Assembly (NCBI GenBank): GCA_020861125.1
Contig: JAJBSZ010000062.1
Span: forward strand, 1 to 12,358
DNA: 12,358 nt
Source: Planctomycetota bacterium
Lineage (GTDB): Bacteria; Planctomycetota; SZUA-567
Direction: 5' to 3'
Below the pieces are notes generated by a model, which searched no databases, was not told where the DNA came from, and worked only from the letters and a program-made list of their open reading frames with translations. A program made the position numbers and the translations under genes. Shown here one piece after another: positions 1 to 6,593 of this stretch; position 1 is the stretch's first letter, and every line of letters begins with the position of its first letter.

Positions 1-1
1 T

Positions 2-337
2 AACGTTCCCCGCGTGCGCGCCACCTGCGACCAGGTACGGCTCCACGGCAGCGGATCATTCCTTCTCCGCCTGGAGGGAGCGTTGCGTCTGGAATGCGCC
101 GAGCTGGACTACGGTCTGGAGGGCCTGGCGGCACGGCGACTGACGCGGGACCGGCCGCTGGCGGAGTATGCCGAGGAAATTATCGACCATGTCCGGTACC
201 TGCTCCGCGAAGCCAAGCGCTACGCCCAGTCGGCCAATATCGGCCTGCAACGGCGACGCTTGGCGGAATTGCTGGAAACCAGCCTGTCCAGCCCCACCAC
301 CACCATCGAACGCCCCAGCACCCGTCTCCTCCTCTGA
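2..337 (+). CDS. 3' end of an unrecognised protein (partial)
   Basis: The frame is open from the left edge of the window to a TGA at 335-337, giving 111 codons of what is probably the C-terminal part of a longer protein. A GTG at position 14 could be an internal start, but no ribosome binding site can be judged there. The visible sequence starts with a strand-like stretch (RATCDQVRLHGSGSFLLRLE). A charged, helix-rich segment follows (around EYAEEIIDHVRYLLREAKRY and LQRRRLAELLE), and then a Ser/Thr/Pro-rich tail. Base composition is GC-rich like the rest of the chromosome. I do not recognise a family and assign no function. The long gene-free stretch that follows suggests it ends its transcription unit. 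Confidence 0.5.
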   Translation, partial: NVPRVRATCDQVRLHGSGSFLLRLEGALRLECAELDYGLEGLAARRLTRDRPLAEYAEEIIDHVRYLLREAKRYAQSANIGLQRRRLAELLETSLSSPTTTIERPSTRLLL

Positions 338-634
338 ACCCCTTTCCTTGTCCACGCTTTCCGTACTAGCCATTCGCCGGCCGAGAAAAACCTACGGCTA
401 CCGCCTTTCCACCCTTCGGATCGCCCAGTCAGGTGCACGCCGCTTTCCGACACCGAACCTACCTGCCGCCCGCATGGGCGGCGTACATTGAGACCTGGCC
501 GCGATCGCGGGGTCCAATCCACCGCCAGCAGTCATCGCCCAAACCATAAAATTATCTGCACCCGACCGAATTATAAACGCAGGAAACCGGCGGGGCCGCT
601 ACAGATTGGTACTATATGAATCATTTTTTCCTTA

Positions 635-710
635 ATAATCCGCTATATGTATATTCTGGCCGATCATAATCCGCTCTATCGGGTTTTTTGCGGTTTTTTA
701 TTACGGATTA
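635..710. repeat. Cluster of TAATCCG heptamers (two direct, one inverted)
   Basis: ATAATCCGCTATAT at 635-648 and ATAATCCGCTCTAT at 666-679 differ at one base and are 31 bp apart, close to three helical turns. A third copy of the core is inverted, as CGGATTA at 704-710. Similar spacing on one DNA face is typical of repeated protein-binding sites, but no binding protein can be named. The region is AT-rich, so chance recurrence remains possible. Confidence 0.35.
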
Positions 711-941
711 CGCAGTACTTTTTGGTTTATCCGACAATTATCACTGTCTACGAAAACAATGGTTGGTGGCTTCTCGGCTGAGCGGTATGCCGGCGCGAGT
801 GAGCTGGCTCCGTTTACAGTTTTACGTCAGGCATTAACTTTTAATTATCGTTCCGTTTTTTGGTTTCATAACCAACGTTTTTACCGTTTATCGGCTATTT
901 ATCACGGTTTGCAGCGCTTTTTTCTGGGATTCCCGACAACG

Positions 942-1413
942 ACCACGGTGTTTTTTTATCGACAAACGCGTTCCGTCCGCTACCATTAATCTCTCTCGTA
1001 AACAGCAATCGGCGCTCGCGGGTCCTTCGGCTGCGCCTTAACCCTCCGCCTAGCGGGTAGATAAAGCGTGAAGGCGACAGTGAACCGGAGCCGTGTCAGA
1101 CAATTTTGCTGGTCTACGATGATGAAAAAATTCGATTCCATGCCAGCGAACCAGTGGCGGTACCCCGTTTGGATGACGGCAAACCATACCATAATGAGGA
1201 GTTCGATAAAAATTTTTTCGCGACGGTTACGGGCAGTTGATAACGTTTAATTACTGATGTGACAACGGTACATCCACCTTTTTTCGCGGACAAAAAACCA
1301 GGACCCGGCCAGAAGGCACTGCCCTCCGGAAAACGGACCCTGTATACATAGATGAAATTATAAACATTATGTTCGGTCATGGTTTCTTTTTAGTACAACC
1401 ACGGTGTTTTTAT
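942..1413 (+). repeat. Dispersed short direct repeat ACCACGGTG + T-run
   Basis: ACCACGGTG is followed by seven Ts and AT at 942-959, and by five Ts and AT at 1398-1413. The 9-mer plus the T-run is more than I would expect by chance in 1 kb, but the repeat is short. It could be a remnant of a duplicated segment or a low-complexity coincidence. Confidence 0.25.
1061..1240 (+). pseudogene. Possible coding remnant without a start codon
   Basis: A plus-strand frame runs 59 codons from just after a TAG at 1058-1060 to a TGA at 1238-1240. It contains no ATG or GTG at its beginning. The predicted product looks protein-like (for example TILLVYDDEKIRFHASEPVA), with a balanced mix of acidic, basic and hydrophobic residues, unlike typical shadow frames of GC-rich DNA. 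It may be a leftover of a decayed gene in the AT-rich gap. It matches no family I know, and chance cannot be excluded. Confidence 0.15.
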
Positions 1414-1492
1414 ACGCTCACTTTCTTTTTTATTAGTCGTTAACCATTAATTTTAAACGTTTTATCGGTTCATCGCGCTTATTTTTCAACCT

Positions 1493-1508
1493 ATTTTCGC
1501 TCGAAAAT
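1493..1508. promoter_or_regulatory. Perfect 16-bp palindrome, candidate operator of the HTH gene
   Basis: ATTTTCGCTCGAAAAT has two 7-bp arms (ATTTTCG / CGAAAAT) around a 2-nt centre. It ends 25 bp before the ATG of the XRE-type regulator at 1534. XRE/Cro-CI family proteins commonly bind such short dyads as dimers and repress their own promoter, so autoregulation is the natural inference. A weak -10-like TATTTT (1492-1497) overlaps the left arm. Confidence 0.45.
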
Positions 1509-1533
1509 CAGCCTAGCATTGGATACAGACAAC

Positions 1534-2304
1534 ATGGGAAAAATACCTAACGAACTGAGGGAAACCATCGCCCGCAATATCCGCGAATGCCGTATGAAAA
1601 AGTTCCCGGGTCGCGGCGGCGGTAAAAAGTGTGCCGAGACCTTTGGCGTCTCGCCCCAGCAATGGTCGCCGTGGGAGCGTGGCATGCGCACGCCCGACGA
1701 GCTCCGCTTGTCGCAAATCGCCGCTTTTTTCGGGGTTTCGGTGGAATTCCTGCGCCGGGATCACCGGGAACACACGGCCGTCGGCGCCGACGCCCGGCCG
1801 CCGGAAGGGATGACTTATGGCACTCTCTACCAGGACTTTTCGGCCAAGCCGGCGCCGATGCTGCGGGAACCGGATGCACCACCCTACGGCATGCCGTCCA
1901 TCCGCCGCAACGACAACCTGGTGTCCGGTCCCACCATTGCCGAGCTGGCGGCGATTTCCGCCCGGCTGTTGGGAATGGTCGGCACCACCACCAAAGGCGT
2001 TGCCGAGGGGAAATACGATGTCGCTAAGACCATCATCGTGCTGCGGCGGCTGAGTGATATTCTCGACCAGACCCTCTCTACCAGGACTTTTCGGCCAAGC
2101 CGGCGCCGATGCTGCGGGAACCGGATGCACCACCCTACGGCATGCCGTCCATCCGCCGCAACGACAACCTGGTGTCCGGTCCCACCATTGCCGAGCTGGC
2201 GGCGATTTCCGCCCGGCTGTTGGGAATGGTCGGCACCACCACCAAAGGCGTTGCCGAGGGGAAATACGATGTCGCTAAGACCATCATCGTGCTGCGGCGG
2301 CTGA
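1534..2304 (+). CDS. XRE-family HTH transcriptional regulator, C-terminus altered by tandem duplication
   Basis: This is a probable DNA-binding regulator. Residues 5-75 form a Cro/CI-like helix-turn-helix: IARNIRECRMKKF, then an unusual PGRGGGKK loop, then CAETFGVSPQQWSPWERGMR as the turn and recognition helix, and LRLSQIAAFFGVSVEFLRR to close. The C-terminal part is a separate region without a domain I recognise. The ATG at 1534 is preferred over a TTG at 1519, although its ribosome site is weak. An exact 251-bp tandem duplication starts inside the gene at 1823. After codon 181 (CTC, 2074-2076) the second copy is read in the wrong frame, adding an Arg/Pro/Cys-rich nonsense tail that ends at 2304. 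Removing one copy restores a 195-residue protein ending at 2372 with ...LREAENPSGIPPQPY. The HTH domain itself is intact. Confidence 0.75.
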   Translation: MGKIPNELRETIARNIRECRMKKFPGRGGGKKCAETFGVSPQQWSPWERGMRTPDELRLSQIAAFFGVSVEFLRRDHREHTAVGADARPPEGMTYGTLYQDFSAKPAPMLREPDAPPYGMPSIRRNDNLVSGPTIAELAAISARLLGMVGTTTKGVAEGKYDVAKTIIVLRRLSDILDQTLSTRTFRPSRRRCCGNRMHHPTACRPSAATTTWCPVPPLPSWRRFPPGCWEWSAPPPKALPRGNTMSLRPSSCCGG

Positions 2305-2327
2305 GTGATATTCTCGACCAGACCCTC
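1823..2327 (+). repeat. Exact 251-bp tandem duplication within the HTH gene
   Basis: Positions 1823-2076 and 2074-2327 read as identical over 254 bp, offset by 251 bp and sharing CTC at the junction (2074-2076). I compared the copies base by base and saw no difference. 251 is not a multiple of three, so the duplication shifts the reading frame. The short CTC microhomology at the ends is what replication slippage or illegitimate recombination would leave. An assembly error that duplicates a segment is the alternative. Confidence 0.9.
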
Positions 2328-2397
2328 CGCGAAGCGGAAAACCCCAGCGGCATCCCGCCGCAGCCGTATTGATCCGGCTGGGATGTCAGCTCGTAAA

Positions 2398-2429
2398 CCG
2401 TCCCCCCTGGTGGTGGGACGGTTTTTTTT
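2398..2429 (+). terminator. Intrinsic terminator after the HTH gene
   Basis: CCGTCCC (2398-2404) pairs with GGGACGG (2415-2421) around a 10-nt loop and is followed by eight Ts (2422-2429). AAA at 2395-2397 can extend the stem into the T-tract. It lies 26 bp after the ancestral stop codon of the HTH gene at 2372. On the minus strand the hairpin is followed only by TTTACG, so it would be a weaker stop for the convergent isomerase gene. Confidence 0.88.
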
Positions 2430-2465
2430 GCCGGTTCCGGCCGCTGGCGGAGAGGTTTCTCCGGG

Positions 2466-3044
2466 CTACCCGCCCGCGTTGGCGAACAACCGGCGCTCAA
2501 TCTCCAGACAGATGAGGTGGCCGACGGTGATGTGGCATTCCTGGATGTGGGACGTTTCCTCCGCGGGCGCGATAAAGGCGAGGTCGCTGAGGCCGGCCAA
2601 ATACCCGCCGCTCCCGCCGGTGAACCCAACCACCGTCATGCCCCGGTCGCGGGCAGCGGAGCAGGCAGCGAGGATATTGGCGCTGTTGCCCGAGGTGGAA
2701 AAAGCCCAGAAAATGTCGTTTTCCCGACCCAAAGCCGCCACCTGCCGGGAATACACTGGATCCGGTCCGTAGTCGTTGAGGCAGGCGGTGAGGACCGAGG
2801 TGTCCACGGTGAGGGCGATGGCGGGTAGGGCCGGCCGGTCCTGGCGGAAGCGAACCACCAATTCCCCCGCCAAATGCTGGCAGTCGGCGGCCGAACCACC
2901 GTTCCCGGCCAACAACACCTTTCCCCCCGCCGCCAGCACAGCGCAAAAGCGGTCTGTGATGGCCTGAAACAACGGCAGGAATTCCGCGTTGTCGGCCAGC
3001 TGCCCGATGGCCTGTCTCGTGGCCTGCAAATATGACCTCATCAT
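2466..3044 (-). CDS. gmhA: GmhA-like SIS-domain sugar-phosphate isomerase
   Basis: This is a predicted cytoplasmic SIS-domain enzyme of the GmhA type. GmhA converts sedoheptulose 7-phosphate to D-glycero-D-manno-heptose 7-phosphate, the first step of ADP-heptose supply for lipopolysaccharide core. The 192-residue length equals that of E. coli GmhA. Visible motifs are GNGGSAADCQH (48-57), with His57 and Glu61 four residues apart; STSGNSAN (116-123) of the phosphosugar site; and Gln168 with His176 in SHIQECHITVGH. This is the His/Glu/Gln/His metal set of GmhA with its spacing kept. I chose the ATG at 3044 (a second ATG follows at 3041) because AAAGGG sits 8 bp upstream and the family length fits. 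The frame is open further upstream into the rpoN tail. It lies 34 bp after rpoN, so the two are probably co-transcribed. A related SIS protein such as DiaA is less likely given the metal residues. Confidence 0.85.
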   Translation of the reverse strand: MMRSYLQATRQAIGQLADNAEFLPLFQAITDRFCAVLAAGGKVLLAGNGGSAADCQHLAGELVVRFRQDRPALPAIALTVDTSVLTACLNDYGPDPVYSRQVAALGRENDIFWAFSTSGNSANILAACSAARDRGMTVVGFTGGSGGYLAGLSDLAFIAPAEETSHIQECHITVGHLICLEIERRLFANAGG

Positions 3045-3078
3045 GGCGCAAACCCTTTCACGGTTCCCATCCGGCGGA

Positions 3079-4650
3079 TTAATGTTCCTTGCGGTGGCTG
3101 TGACTGGGGAAGCCCAGCTTTTCCCGGTAATTGACGATGGAACGGCGTTTGATGACAATACCCTCCGCCGCCAGGCGCTCCATGATTTCGTTGTCGCGGA
3201 GCGGGCGCCGTTTGTCCTCGGTCTCGATCATCTCCCGGATCTTGAGCATAACCGAGGCGCTGGAGGAGGCATCGCCGCCGTCGCGGGAGCCGGAGACGCG
3301 GGCGAAGAAATGTTTCAGCGGCTTGATCCCCAACGGGGTGTCGATGTATTTATCCTTCACTGCCCGGGAAACGGTGGAGATGTCGTAGCCGACGCGGTCG
3401 GCGATCTCCTGCATGAACAGCGGCGCCGGAGCGTTGATGCGTTCGGCAAGGTAATCCTCCTGGGCCCGGACGATCTCCGTCGCCACCGCCAGGATGGTTT
3501 TTTCCCGCTGGGCCACCGCTTTCACCAGCCATTGGGCGTTGTTGTATTTTTCCCGGAATTTTTTTGCCAGGCCGGTGCGCCGCATTTGTTCTCGGAATTG
3601 TTGGAACGCCTCGGCCCGTTCCGGATCCGGTTCCAGCCGCTCCCGCACGATGCGTCCGCGCCGGGAGTTGTCAAAAAGGGCGGTGAAAAATTCGGATACC
3701 TGCGGTTCCAAACCGGAGGTCAGCTTCACCGTAAACCCGTTTTCCGCATCGCCTTCCACCACCAATTCCGGTTTCACCGCCAGGACCGGCTCCTCGACGA
3801 ACCCGGCGCCGGGCCGGGGGTTCAGCGTGCGGATGGTCTCCGCCGCCGCCTTGACCTCCTCCAGATCGCACTTTAAATCCCGCGCAATCTTCGGCAGTCG
3901 GTTGGCCGCCAGGTCTTCGAGAAAATCCGACACCACCGCCTCCACCACCGGCGTCGATTCCGGCCGACGCTGGAGCTGCAGCAGCAGGCACTCCGACAGG
4001 TTCCGGGCGCCAATGCCGTCGGGATCGAGTTTATGCACCTCCGCCAGGGCCGCTTCCAGTTCCTCGCGGCTTGGCGCAGCCAAACCTTCGGGAACAGTTT
4101 CCTCCAGCGGCACGGTCAGCCAGCCGTTGGCGTCCAGCTTGTGGACCATACCACCCGCCAGCGCTCGGATGCGGTCGTCCATCGGCGTTTCCGACAACTG
4201 GTGCATCAGATGCTCGATCAACGACGGCGGGCGGGCCACGGCGTTGGTGATAGGATCGAATGCTTCATCATCGTCCGGAGACGCGCCGCGGGCCGGGGCG
4301 TACTCGTCGTACATGTCGTCCCAGCTATAGTCGATCTCGTCCACCCGTTCCAGGCCGGACGCGGTGTCCGCGTCGGAAAAGGCTTCGGTTTCCGTCACCG
4401 CTTCGACTTCCGCCCCGGCCAGGTCGGCGGCCTCGTCGCCGGCCGAATCGGCCGCCGTTTCACCCTCCAGATTTTCGATTTCCTCGATTTCCAGGGTGGG
4501 GTTTTCCAACTGTTCTTGACGGATCCGCTGTTCGAGTTGCATAATTGGCATCTGCAGAAGTTCCATGGACTGGATCATCTGCGGCGACAGCGCCATTTCC
4601 AGACGCTGTGAGACCTGCATGCTCAAGCCGGTGGAAAATCCGGAACTCAT
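3079..4650 (-). CDS. rpoN: RNA polymerase sigma-54 factor RpoN
   Basis: RpoN directs RNA polymerase to -24/-12 promoters and needs AAA+ activators; in many bacteria it controls flagellar genes. At 523 residues it is longer than the E. coli protein (477). Region I (about 11-55) is rich in Gln and Leu (LSPQMIQSMELLQMPIMQLE). Region II (about 55-135) is an acidic linker. The core-binding domain spans about 140-330. The HTH for -12 recognition is around 412-450 (QEIADRVGYDISTVSRAV). The RpoN box is KRRSIVNYRE at 501-510, a variant of the usual ARRTVAKYRE. The ATG at 4650 is chosen over a TTG at 4653; AGAGGA lies about 8 bp upstream. rpoN is the first gene of a probable rpoN-gmhA unit and is divergent from the acetyltransferase gene, whose promoter looks sigma-54-type. 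Confidence 0.95.
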   Translation of the reverse strand: MSSGFSTGLSMQVSQRLEMALSPQMIQSMELLQMPIMQLEQRIRQEQLENPTLEIEEIENLEGETAADSAGDEAADLAGAEVEAVTETEAFSDADTASGLERVDEIDYSWDDMYDEYAPARGASPDDDEAFDPITNAVARPPSLIEHLMHQLSETPMDDRIRALAGGMVHKLDANGWLTVPLEETVPEGLAAPSREELEAALAEVHKLDPDGIGARNLSECLLLQLQRRPESTPVVEAVVSDFLEDLAANRLPKIARDLKCDLEEVKAAAETIRTLNPRPGAGFVEEPVLAVKPELVVEGDAENGFTVKLTSGLEPQVSEFFTALFDNSRRGRIVRERLEPDPERAEAFQQFREQMRRTGLAKKFREKYNNAQWLVKAVAQREKTILAVATEIVRAQEDYLAERINAPAPLFMQEIADRVGYDISTVSRAVKDKYIDTPLGIKPLKHFFARVSGSRDGGDASSSASVMLKIREMIETEDKRRPLRDNEIMERLAAEGIVIKRRSIVNYREKLGFPSHSHRKEH

Positions 4651-4746
4651 CAAAGGTATCCTCTAGTGGTTTTTTGCCAAAGGGTTTCCCGAAGTTAGAA
4701 GCAAGTGGTGCCGTATGGCCGGCTTCGCCCGGTGACGGGAGGGGGG

Positions 4747-4763
4747 CGGAACGGTTCGTTCCG
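4747..4763. promoter_or_regulatory. 17-bp inverted repeat upstream of the sigma-54 promoter
   Basis: CGGAACG (4747-4753) and CGTTCCG (4757-4763) are perfect 7-bp arms around GTT. The dyad lies 7 bp upstream of the -24 element of the predicted sigma-54 promoter and in the rpoN/acetyltransferase divergent region. It could be an operator or activator site for either gene. Activator sites for sigma-54 usually lie further upstream, so a repressor or rpoN-directed site is equally possible. Confidence 0.4.
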
Positions 4764-4770
4764 TGCTCTA

Positions 4771-4786
4771 TGGCAAAATAATTGCA
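4771..4786 (+). promoter_or_regulatory. Sigma-54 (-24/-12) promoter of the acetyltransferase gene
   Basis: TGGCAAAATAATTGCA has the invariant GG and GC exactly 10 nt apart, within TGGCA and TTGCA, close to the consensus TGGCAC-N5-TTGCA. The start site would be near 4797, about 110 nt before the ATG at 4907. A perfect hairpin, TGCAGT-AAAA-ACTGCA (4783-4798), overlaps the -12 element and the start site and may be a control element. rpoN is the divergent neighbour. Confidence 0.65.
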
Positions 4787-4906
4787 GTAAAAACTGCAGG
4801 CCGTACCTTACCGGTTTCAGCCGGTGGAGTCAACCATCAAAATCGGTGATACTTCGATTAATCTGTCCAGAGTTGCGGTTCCTACCGCCGGCCGCACAGG
4901 GAAATC

Positions 4907-5452
4907 ATGGGCAAACAAAGGGATGCACAGTCGCCATTTCGTGCCGTCAGCCTCCGCCCCTTTTTCCCGGACGATGGCGAAAGACTTTGTCTGCTTGCAA
5001 ATAATCGCAATGTTTCCAAATGGTTGCATGATATTTTCCCCTATCCTTACCGCATCGCCGACGCGCAGCACTGGATCGCCCAGGCGAACCGGGAATCCCG
5101 GCGCTGCAATTTTGCCATCGAGGTTGATGGTGAACTGGCCGGCGGCATCGGCGTGCGTCCTTTGGCCGATGTCCACAGCGGGACCGGCGAACTCGGTTAT
5201 TGGTTGGGGGAGCCGTATTGGGGCCAGGGAATTGCCAGCCAGGCGGTGGCGCTTCTGTGCCGCCATGCTTTTGACGAACTGGTGTTGATCCGGCTGCAGG
5301 CCCTGGTGTTCAGCGGCAACACGGCTTCGCAACGGGTTCTGGAGAAAAACGGCTTCCGCCGGGAGGGAGTACTGCGCCGGCATGTGCGCAAGAACGGCGT
5401 CATTACCGACGCCGTTCTCTTCGCCCGCCTGCGGTGCGAGGAAGGTTGGTAG
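4907..5452 (+). CDS. GNAT-family N-acetyltransferase (RimJ/RimL type)
   Basis: This is a predicted cytoplasmic acetyl-CoA-dependent N-acetyltransferase of 181 residues, the usual size of RimJ/RimL-like enzymes. These acetylate protein N-termini or small amines. The early strand FRAVSLRPFFPDDGERL (11-27) is followed by helices. The central sheet holds ELGYWLGEPYWGQGIASQAV (95-114), with the QGIA turn of the acetyl-CoA pyrophosphate-binding motif A. Motif B is LQALVFSGNTASQRVLEKNGF (130-150), where Asn138 and the KNGF end are typical of the RimJ/RimL group. The ATG at 4907 has a close AGGGA. The gene is divergent from rpoN, has a sigma-54-like promoter, and converges with flgN at a 29-bp gap. 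The substrate cannot be told. Its position between rpoN and the flagellar cluster makes modification of a flagellar component an attractive but unproven guess. Confidence 0.85.
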   Translation: MGKQRDAQSPFRAVSLRPFFPDDGERLCLLANNRNVSKWLHDIFPYPYRIADAQHWIAQANRESRRCNFAIEVDGELAGGIGVRPLADVHSGTGELGYWLGEPYWGQGIASQAVALLCRHAFDELVLIRLQALVFSGNTASQRVLEKNGFRREGVLRRHVRKNGVITDAVLFARLRCEEGW

Positions 5453-5481
5453 GGATTTACGGATTGGTCAGGCGCAACGGG

Positions 5482-6000
5482 TCAGGCTTTCCGGTCGATG
5501 ATGCTGGAACCGCCGCCGGAACGTTTGCCGTCCCGTTTGTAGCCGACTTCCGGTGCCATGGCTTCTGTCACCGTGCGCAGGAAGGCATCCACGTGCTCCA
5601 GGCTGGTTTGCAGCAGTTCCGCATTGTGCCGGATTTTTACCTGACACTGTTCGAGAAGGTCCTTGAGTTCTTCCCGTACCGCCTGAAGGCGGCTCTTTTC
5701 CGGTTCCGGCAGGAGGGCGATGACCTCGGGCAGGGTGATCGCTGCCGGGTCCAGGCCGAGGCCACTCTGGATCAGGGGCATCACCGCCTGGCGCTTTTTC
5801 TCTTCTTCCTCGATTTTACCGACCAGCCGGCGCTCCTCGGCGACCGCTCGTTCCAGTGCCTCGATATCGCCCGACACGATGCTGGTTTGTTTCACCGACG
5901 CCACCGCCAGCATTTCCCGGTGCAAATCACTCTGGCGGCCCAGGATGGCCTCCAGCATACCGATGGCCCGTTTCAAGGCGGCGTTTGTTTGGTGTTCCAT
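5482..6000 (-). CDS. flgN: FlgN-like flagellar export chaperone
   Basis: FlgN is a cytoplasmic type III export chaperone that binds the hook-filament junction proteins FlgK and FlgL. The predicted 172-residue protein is almost entirely helical. It has an N-terminal helix (ALKRAIGMLEAILGRQSDLHREML), a long acidic/basic coiled coil (about 45-75, with VSGDIEALERAVAEERRL matching the FlgN pattern of a short turn before a second helix), a helix-breaking LDPAAITLPEV segment, and a second coiled-coil half. The tail is Lys/Gly/Ser-rich. The ATG at 6000 has AAAGGGG upstream, and the gene starts 32 bp after the flgJ-like stop. It is the last gene of the flagellar run. flgM, flgK and flgL are not in the window. 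Sequence conservation in this family is low, so the call leans on fold pattern and position. Confidence 0.75.
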   Translation of the reverse strand: MEHQTNAALKRAIGMLEAILGRQSDLHREMLAVASVKQTSIVSGDIEALERAVAEERRLVGKIEEEEKKRQAVMPLIQSGLGLDPAAITLPEVIALLPEPEKSRLQAVREELKDLLEQCQVKIRHNAELLQTSLEHVDAFLRTVTEAMAPEVGYKRDGKRSGGGSSIIDRKA

Positions 6001-6032
6001 ATGCCGCGCCCCTTTCGAAGAAGGATGTCCGG

Positions 6033-6512
6033 TTACCTGATGCCGGCAACCAAGGCCGGTTCCGGTGCCACCGTCCCGACCGCAACGGTTCCGGCCAAGG
6101 ACGCCGCCGCCTGCCCTCCCGCCGTCGCCGCCGATTGCTCCTGCAGCCGGTAGCTGGTCATCATGGATTCATATATCAAATCGGTTAATCCATACCCGCT
6201 GCCTTTGGCCAAATATTTTGCCTGTTCGGCGTCCAGCATTTCCTGGAAAAACCGTTCGCCATTATCGCCGTGCATGAAGGAGTTTTCCGGTACCGTGGCC
6301 CGCATGGACTGCATCACCTGGTTCATGAAGACCGAGACGAACTCCTCGGAAACTTCGCGGACCTTCTTTTCCACCTCCTCGATGGTATCCACGGTTCGCC
6401 CCAGCCGGATGGCGTCGGCTCGGTCGGCAATAGCCCGGGCCCGGCTCTTGTTGAATGCCGTTCCCACCGCCCCGATTCCCGTTCCGTCATAGGCGTCGAT
6501 CGCGTTCAGCAT
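6033..6512 (-). CDS. flgJ: FlgJ-like rod-binding protein (N-terminal domain only)
   Basis: This 159-residue protein matches the rod-binding N-terminal domain of FlgJ, which caps or scaffolds the growing rod in the periplasm. Residues 54-120 carry the core: VSEEFVSVFMNQVMQSMRAT, then NSFMHGDNGERFFQEMLDAE, and YLAKGSGYGLTDLIYESM. No muramidase (glucosaminidase) domain follows, unlike gamma-proteobacterial FlgJ. The protein instead ends in an Ala/Gly-rich tail. A separate cell-wall hydrolase would be needed to open the peptidoglycan, and none lies in this window. The ATG at 6512 has a strong GGAGG seven bases upstream. The gene sits 81 bp after flgI and before flgN, the order seen in many flagellar operons. 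Confidence 0.85.
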   Translation of the reverse strand: MLNAIDAYDGTGIGAVGTAFNKSRARAIADRADAIRLGRTVDTIEEVEKKVREVSEEFVSVFMNQVMQSMRATVPENSFMHGDNGERFFQEMLDAEQAKYLAKGSGYGLTDLIYESMMTSYRLQEQSAATAGGQAAASLAGTVAVGTVAPEPALVAGIR

Positions 6513-6593
6513 GGTATGTCCTCCACTGGTTTCTGCCCAGCCGCACGGCGTGGCCGTCTCTTTGGGCCCGCCGAAAGGGTCCCTTTGTACGCC

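Larger units (their letters stand above)
338..1533. other. Long AT-rich intergenic region without a convincing gene
   Basis: About 1.2 kb lies between the first gene and the HTH regulator. Positions 338-540 are still GC-rich. From about 540 to 980 and again from about 1195 to 1530 the DNA is rich in T-runs and AT, unlike its neighbours. Short open frames exist at 759-989 (plus), 986-1192 (minus) and 1114-1380 (minus), but none has a good ribosome site, a recognisable domain or matching composition. Structure I can see: three TAATCCG heptamers (636-642, 667-673, and inverted at 704-710), a repeated ACCACGGTG plus T-run (942 and 1398), and a weak hairpin at 660-682 followed by six Ts. A regulatory region or imported DNA are both possible. 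Confidence 0.5.

Noticed and set aside
660..689. Hairpin CCGAT/ATCGG followed by TTTTTT as a terminator
   Set aside because: Only five base pairs with a 13-nt loop, and 320 bp beyond the nearest gene end; too weak.
759..989. 76-codon plus-strand open frame in the AT-rich gap
   Set aside because: No ribosome site, no domain, very Phe/Tyr/Arg-rich because of T-runs; looks like non-coding sequence.
731..1121. Similarity between GACAATT...TCTACGA at 731 and at 1099
   Set aside because: Outer heptamers match but the centre does not (about 16 of 21 bases); a single pair in AT-rich DNA is not enough.
1114..1380. 88-codon minus-strand open frame in the AT-rich gap
   Set aside because: No recognisable family and no convincing ribosome site; overlaps another equally weak frame. 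Not supported enough to call.
1823..2327. The duplicated block as a mobile element or CRISPR-like repeat
   Set aside because: It consists of coding sequence of the HTH gene itself, with no terminal inverted repeats, no transposase and no spacers.
2989..4330. Long plus-strand open frames opposite gmhA and rpoN
   Set aside because: Antisense shadows of strongly coding minus-strand genes in GC-rich DNA; products are Arg/Ser/Gly-rich with no domain.
6574..6586. AAAGGG-T-CCCTTT inverted repeat between flgI and flgJ
   Set aside because: One-base loop cannot form a normal hairpin and no T-tract follows; no clear role inside an operon.
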